Part shown: piece after piece, positions 38,038 to 39,950 of the stretch
How the letters are laid out: each line of letters starts with the position of its first letter
Position numbering within the stretch: position 1 is the stretch's first letter
NCBI GenBank assembly: GCA_028280445.1
Contig: JANQLU010000104.1
Coordinates: 1-39,950, forward strand
Reading direction: 5' to 3'
Origin: Pirellulaceae bacterium
Lineage (GTDB): Bacteria; Planctomycetota; Planctomycetia; Pirellulales; Pirellulaceae
Length of the DNA stretch: 39,950 nt
Made by a program: the position numbers and the translations under genes
Notes under the pieces: model-generated
Database searches by the model: none
What the model was told of the DNA's origin: nothing
The model's input: only the letters and a program-made list of their open reading frames with translations

Positions 38038-38069
38038 CGCCAAGAGATCAACCGAAGGACACCGAAGCC

Positions 38070-38333
38070 ATGTCAGCACAATCGAAACCAGCTATCCAAA
38101 TTGATGATCAGCCATGGGGCCTTCGGCACTATTTGGTCTCGGGAGACCCACTTAATCCATTGCCTTGTGATTTAATTGCGCAGACGGCGCAACTTCACGT
38201 CGGCGCGCCGGTCCCATGCGGCTGGCGTGTTTTGACTGGTAACGGCAATTACAGCAGTATCGGGCGACTGGCTTTGCGGTCAGAAGTAGACCCGCCAGTA
38301 GCAGGCCCACGCGATGTCACCACGACGGGGTGA
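38070..38333 (+). CDS. hypothetical protein
   Basis: An 87-residue protein. It has the leader CAACCGAAGGAC and an operator-type promoter like the MoxR and VWA genes, so it is probably expressed under the same control. The sequence (PAIQIDDQPWGLRHYLVSGD, LIAQTAQLHVGAPVPCGWRV, GNYSSIGRLALRSEVDPP) suggests a small beta-rich protein. No family is recognised. Confidence 0.6.
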   Translation: MSAQSKPAIQIDDQPWGLRHYLVSGDPLNPLPCDLIAQTAQLHVGAPVPCGWRVLTGNGNYSSIGRLALRSEVDPPVAGPRDVTTTG

Positions 38334-38368
38334 ATGAAATATCGGTGACCTAGCAGAGGGTGTGAGTG

Positions 38369-39130
38369 ATGAACGATGAAACACAAGCTGCGTTAGTAGC
38401 CTACCACAACCGGCAGGAAGAGAAGGATGCTATCCTGGCCCAACTTGCGGCACACCGACGAGCCGATGAACTTGTGAAGGGCCAGTATTGGGAGGGTGGA
38501 AAAGGCTGTGCCGTTGGTTGCACGATCCACTCCGGCAATCACATGGAATATGAGCGGCGCTTTGGCATCCCTGTGATGCTGGCGCGGCTGGAAGACCGGG
38601 TATTTGAGGGTCTGCCGAACGAACATGCCCAAATGTGGCCGGAGCGGTTTATGGGCGCTATCGCCCCGGGTGCTGATCTTTCGCTGGTGGGCTGGAAGTT
38701 TCTTTGGTGGCTATTGACCGATGTCGAGGTCAATCCCGGCATCGCGCATCCCACAGTCGCCGAAGCGGTCAAGGCATGCGCCGATGCGATCTACCCCCTG
38801 ACCAAAGGTGACCCTTTTGATCAGAGCGCGGCGTGGAGCGCGGCGAGAGCGGCGTGGAGCGCGGTGTGGAGCGCGGCGAGGAGCGCGGCGAGGAGCGCGG
38901 AGAGCGCGGTGTGGAGCGCGGCGTGGAGCGCGGAGAGCGCGGTGTGGAGCGTGGAGAGCGCGGCGAGGAGCGCGGAGAGCGCGGCGTGGAGCGCGGCGAG
39001 GAGCGCGGAGAGCGCGGCGTGGAGCGCGGCGAGGAGCGCGGCGTATGTGAAAATGGCCGACAAACTAGTCGAACTGACCGTTGAGGCAGGCGCCGCCCGT
39101 CAATCCGATGAGGTTAGCGATGGCCTATGA
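38369..39130 (+). CDS. protein with conserved phage N-terminal domain and Ser-Ala-Trp repeat tail
   Basis: A 253-residue protein. Residues about 40-130 (GKGCAVGCTIHSGNHMEYER, IPVMLARLEDRVFEGLPNE, WPERFMGAIAPGADLSLVGW) belong to an uncharacterised domain found in phages and actinobacterial/proteobacterial genomes. Residues about 152-226 are a tandem repeat of SAAW/SAAR/SAE units with an 11-residue super-period; the last 25 are normal. ATG 38369 follows GAGGGTGTGAGTG. The repeat is probably a long amphipathic helix or coiled coil. Its end (QSDEVSDGL) is shared with the gene at 39380. Confidence 0.72.
   Translation: MNDETQAALVAYHNRQEEKDAILAQLAAHRRADELVKGQYWEGGKGCAVGCTIHSGNHMEYERRFGIPVMLARLEDRVFEGLPNEHAQMWPERFMGAIAPGADLSLVGWKFLWWLLTDVEVNPGIAHPTVAEAVKACADAIYPLTKGDPFDQSAAWSAARAAWSAVWSAARSAARSAESAVWSAAWSAESAVWSVESAARSAESAAWSAARSAESAAWSAARSAAYVKMADKLVELTVEAGAARQSDEVSDGL
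38822..39045. repeat. GC-rich tandem repeat of 12- and 9-base units
   Basis: The stretch is built from AGCGCGGCGTGG/AGCGCGGCGAGG (12 bases) and AGCGCGGAG (9 bases), often as 12+12+9 = 33-base blocks. It is so purine-biased and regular that several frames on both strands stay open. Confidence 0.88.
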
Positions 39131-39314
39131 TTATGTCGAAAGGCGTTACGGCCTGCATTTCGCGGTTGGCGATCAGGTGGTGCACACCGTTACCCGAAAG
39201 CACGGCACGGTGATGCGCTCCAAGGCTTCACACCGTCACTATGTGCGGGTTCACTTCGGCACTGACGGCGCAGGTTTTTGTCATCCGCAGGAATTAGAGA
39301 AGGTGAAACCATGA
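39120..39314 (+). CDS. small KOW/SH3-like protein
   Basis: A 64-residue protein starting inside the end of the preceding gene, after GAGGTTAGCG. YGLHFAVGDQVVHTVTRKHG, VMRSKASHRHYVRVHFGTDG form a small beta-barrel pattern (VGDxVxH...HGTV...VRVxF) reminiscent of KOW/SH3-like phage proteins. It has no catalytic motif. It ends in the 83-bp repeat that also follows the gene at 39624. Confidence 0.65.
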   Translation: MAYDYVERRYGLHFAVGDQVVHTVTRKHGTVMRSKASHRHYVRVHFGTDGAGFCHPQELEKVKP

Positions 39315-39383
39315 CCGATACAGCACCAGAGCGGATATTGACGACCCACGGGCTCCCCAGACATGAGAGGATGTGAGTGATGG
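39301..39383. repeat. 83-bp junction repeat, copy 1
   Basis: From AGGTGAAACC through ATGACCGATACAGCACC to GTGAGTGATGG the sequence is repeated at 39802-39884 with three mismatches. It contains the end of one gene, a 21-codon frame and the ribosome site of the next gene. Confidence 0.9.
39311..39376 (+). CDS. possible 21-residue peptide inside the junction repeat (copy 1)
   Basis: ATG 39311 overlaps the preceding stop and opens MTDTAPERILTTHGLPRHER-M. Many phage genes begin with MTDTxPERIW, so this looks like the preserved start of a lost or shortened gene. A near-identical frame is at 39812-39877. It may be expressed by coupling; function unknown. Confidence 0.35.
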   Translation: MTDTAPERILTTHGLPRHERM

Positions 39384-39637
39384 CTGAGAAAAACGGTGGG
39401 CCGGCATTTCCCGGCTTTGATCCCAACTCCGAAGCCCCAAAGCCCACAGAGGGCATGAGCCTGCGGGACTATTTCGCGGGGCAGGCTTTGGTGGGGATTT
39501 GCGCTAACTCCTACACGCCATGGGCTCCTGACGCCGCTGATATCGCGGACAGCGACTTGGCTAAGGCGGCTTACGATTTGGCCGACGCCATGCTCGCCGC
39601 CAGTCAATCCGATGAGGTGAGCGATGCGGGACGGTAA
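39380..39637 (+). CDS. hypothetical phage protein
   Basis: An 85-residue protein. The motif EGMSLRDYFAGQALVGICAN in the middle (typical of small phage proteins reading GMxLRDxFAGQAL) and an Ala/Asp-rich helical end (AKAAYDLADAMLAASQ) are the visible features. The last residues SQSDEVSD repeat the end of the gene at 38369, because both come from the same junction sequence. ATG 39380 follows GAGGATGTGAGTG. Confidence 0.72.
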   Translation: MAEKNGGPAFPGFDPNSEAPKPTEGMSLRDYFAGQALVGICANSYTPWAPDAADIADSDLAKAAYDLADAMLAASQSDEVSDAGR

Positions 39638-39815
39638 GCGCACCATTTGCGTCCGGTTTGATACTCACGCCGCCTGCCACGAATGCGGCGCGGAGCCGGT
39701 CAAACAAGAGCCCTGGCGGTGGGCACGGCGCCATGCAGAGAAAACGGGTCACAGCCCAACCGTCACAGTGAGCTACGACATCCACAAGGCGAATATTGAT
39801 GAGGTGAAACCATGA
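39624..39815 (+). CDS. small zinc-finger-like protein
   Basis: A 63-residue protein after GAGGTGAGCG. CHECG (about 18-22) and HAEKTGHSPTVTV (about 37-49) make a C-x2-C...H-x4-H type pattern that may bind zinc, as in small phage proteins of the form CxxCGW...HxxxTGH. It overlaps the preceding gene by 14 bases and ends at the second 83-bp repeat. Confidence 0.62.
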   Translation: MRDGKRTICVRFDTHAACHECGAEPVKQEPWRWARRHAEKTGHSPTVTVSYDIHKANIDEVKP

Positions 39816-39884
39816 CCGATACAGCACCAGAGCGGATATTGACGAGCCACCGGCTCCCCAGACATAAGAGGATGTGAGTGATGG
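39802..39884. repeat. 83-bp junction repeat, copy 2
   Basis: Second copy of the repeat at 39301-39383, three mismatches. It again links the end of one gene to the ribosome site and ATG of the next (39881). Confidence 0.9.
39812..39877 (+). CDS. possible 21-residue peptide inside the junction repeat (copy 2)
   Basis: The frame reads MTDTAPERILTSHRLPRHKR-M and differs from copy 1 at three residues. It overlaps the stop of the zinc-finger-like gene. Same interpretation as copy 1. Confidence 0.35.
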   Translation: MTDTAPERILTSHRLPRHKRM

Positions 39885-39950
39885 GTTGTAATTGCCGCAT
39901 GAACAGTGACCCGGACACTGGTGAGCCTGAGGCGGTCCTTGATCAGGCTC
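39881..39950 (+). CDS. start of a small hypothetical protein (cut by window edge)
   Basis: ATG 39881 follows GAGGATGTGAGTG and opens MGCNCRMNSDPDTGEPEAVL..., running off the right edge in an open frame. If the molecule is circular the frame continues without a break into bases 1-116. CNC at the start is the only notable feature. Confidence 0.5.
   Translation, partial: MGCNCRMNSDPDTGEPEAVLDQA

Noticed and set aside
38808..39084. Several long frames on both strands over the GC-rich repeat
   Set aside because: They exist only because the repeat unit lacks stops in most frames; the frame continuous with the conserved N-terminal domain is the real one.
1..39950. tRNA genes, insertion sequences and integrase att sites
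   Set aside because: No cloverleaf, transposase motif, tyrosine or serine recombinase motif was found on reading both strands; absence cannot be proved without a search tool.

Overview
The window is a GC-rich genome of a long-tailed (siphovirus-like) double-stranded DNA phage. The host is probably an alphaproteobacterium, possibly of the Rhodobacterales type; this rests on base composition, protein style, the spanin type and a canonical chromosomal parS sequence, and is inference. No host gene, tRNA, integrase, transposase or CRISPR array was seen. The open frame at the right edge (from 39881) joins in phase to the open frame at the left edge (to 116). Together they give one 62-codon gene, so the 39,950 bp are probably a complete circular or circularly permuted genome cut at an arbitrary point.

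Layout. (1) 1-5026, rightward: small early/middle genes including a MazG-like pyrophosphohydrolase, a DUF1643 protein, a ClpP-fold lipoprotein, a winged-helix protein, SSB and an HNH endonuclease. (2) 5195-26361, rightward late region behind a good sigma70-like promoter: TerS (P27 type), TerL, portal, S49 head protease, HK97-type capsid, head-tail joining proteins, tail tube, tail assembly chaperones with a lambda-like -1 frameshift site, tape measure, two large tail-tip proteins with AT-rich inserted domains, a glycine-rich adhesin, GH108 endolysin, membrane proteins and an overlapping spanin pair. A strong terminator at 26445-26494 ends it. (3) 26505-36350, leftward: a putative ADP-ribosyltransferase, a DUF7694 protein, a MoxR-type AAA+ ATPase, a VWA protein with a degraded metallopeptidase motif, a DUF3150 protein, and a recombination operon (Gp157-like protein and Bet/RecT). 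(4) 36418-39950, rightward: a Cro-like regulator, a VRR-NUC nuclease, a perfect 16-bp parS palindrome, an O-like replication protein carrying five palindromic iterons inside its coding sequence, and small genes joined by repeated junction sequences. This block runs on into region 1 if the genome is circular.

How it may work together. Gp157, Bet, SSB, VRR-NUC and HNH look like a recombination/replication toolkit. The iterons inside the O-like gene mark a likely replication origin. A canonical parS about 300 bp away, without any phage ParA or ParB and without an integrase, suggests that the phage may persist as a plasmid-like episome using the host ParB. A shared 16-17 bp operator-like motif lies in front of the MoxR gene, the VWA gene and the gene at 38070, and a related palindrome lies in the divergent control region beside the Cro-like gene. 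This points to one regulon tying the MoxR-VWA-DUF3150 module to the phage genetic switch. That regulon, the parS/origin pair and the MoxR-VWA-DUF3150/ART cluster are the most promising unexplored parts.
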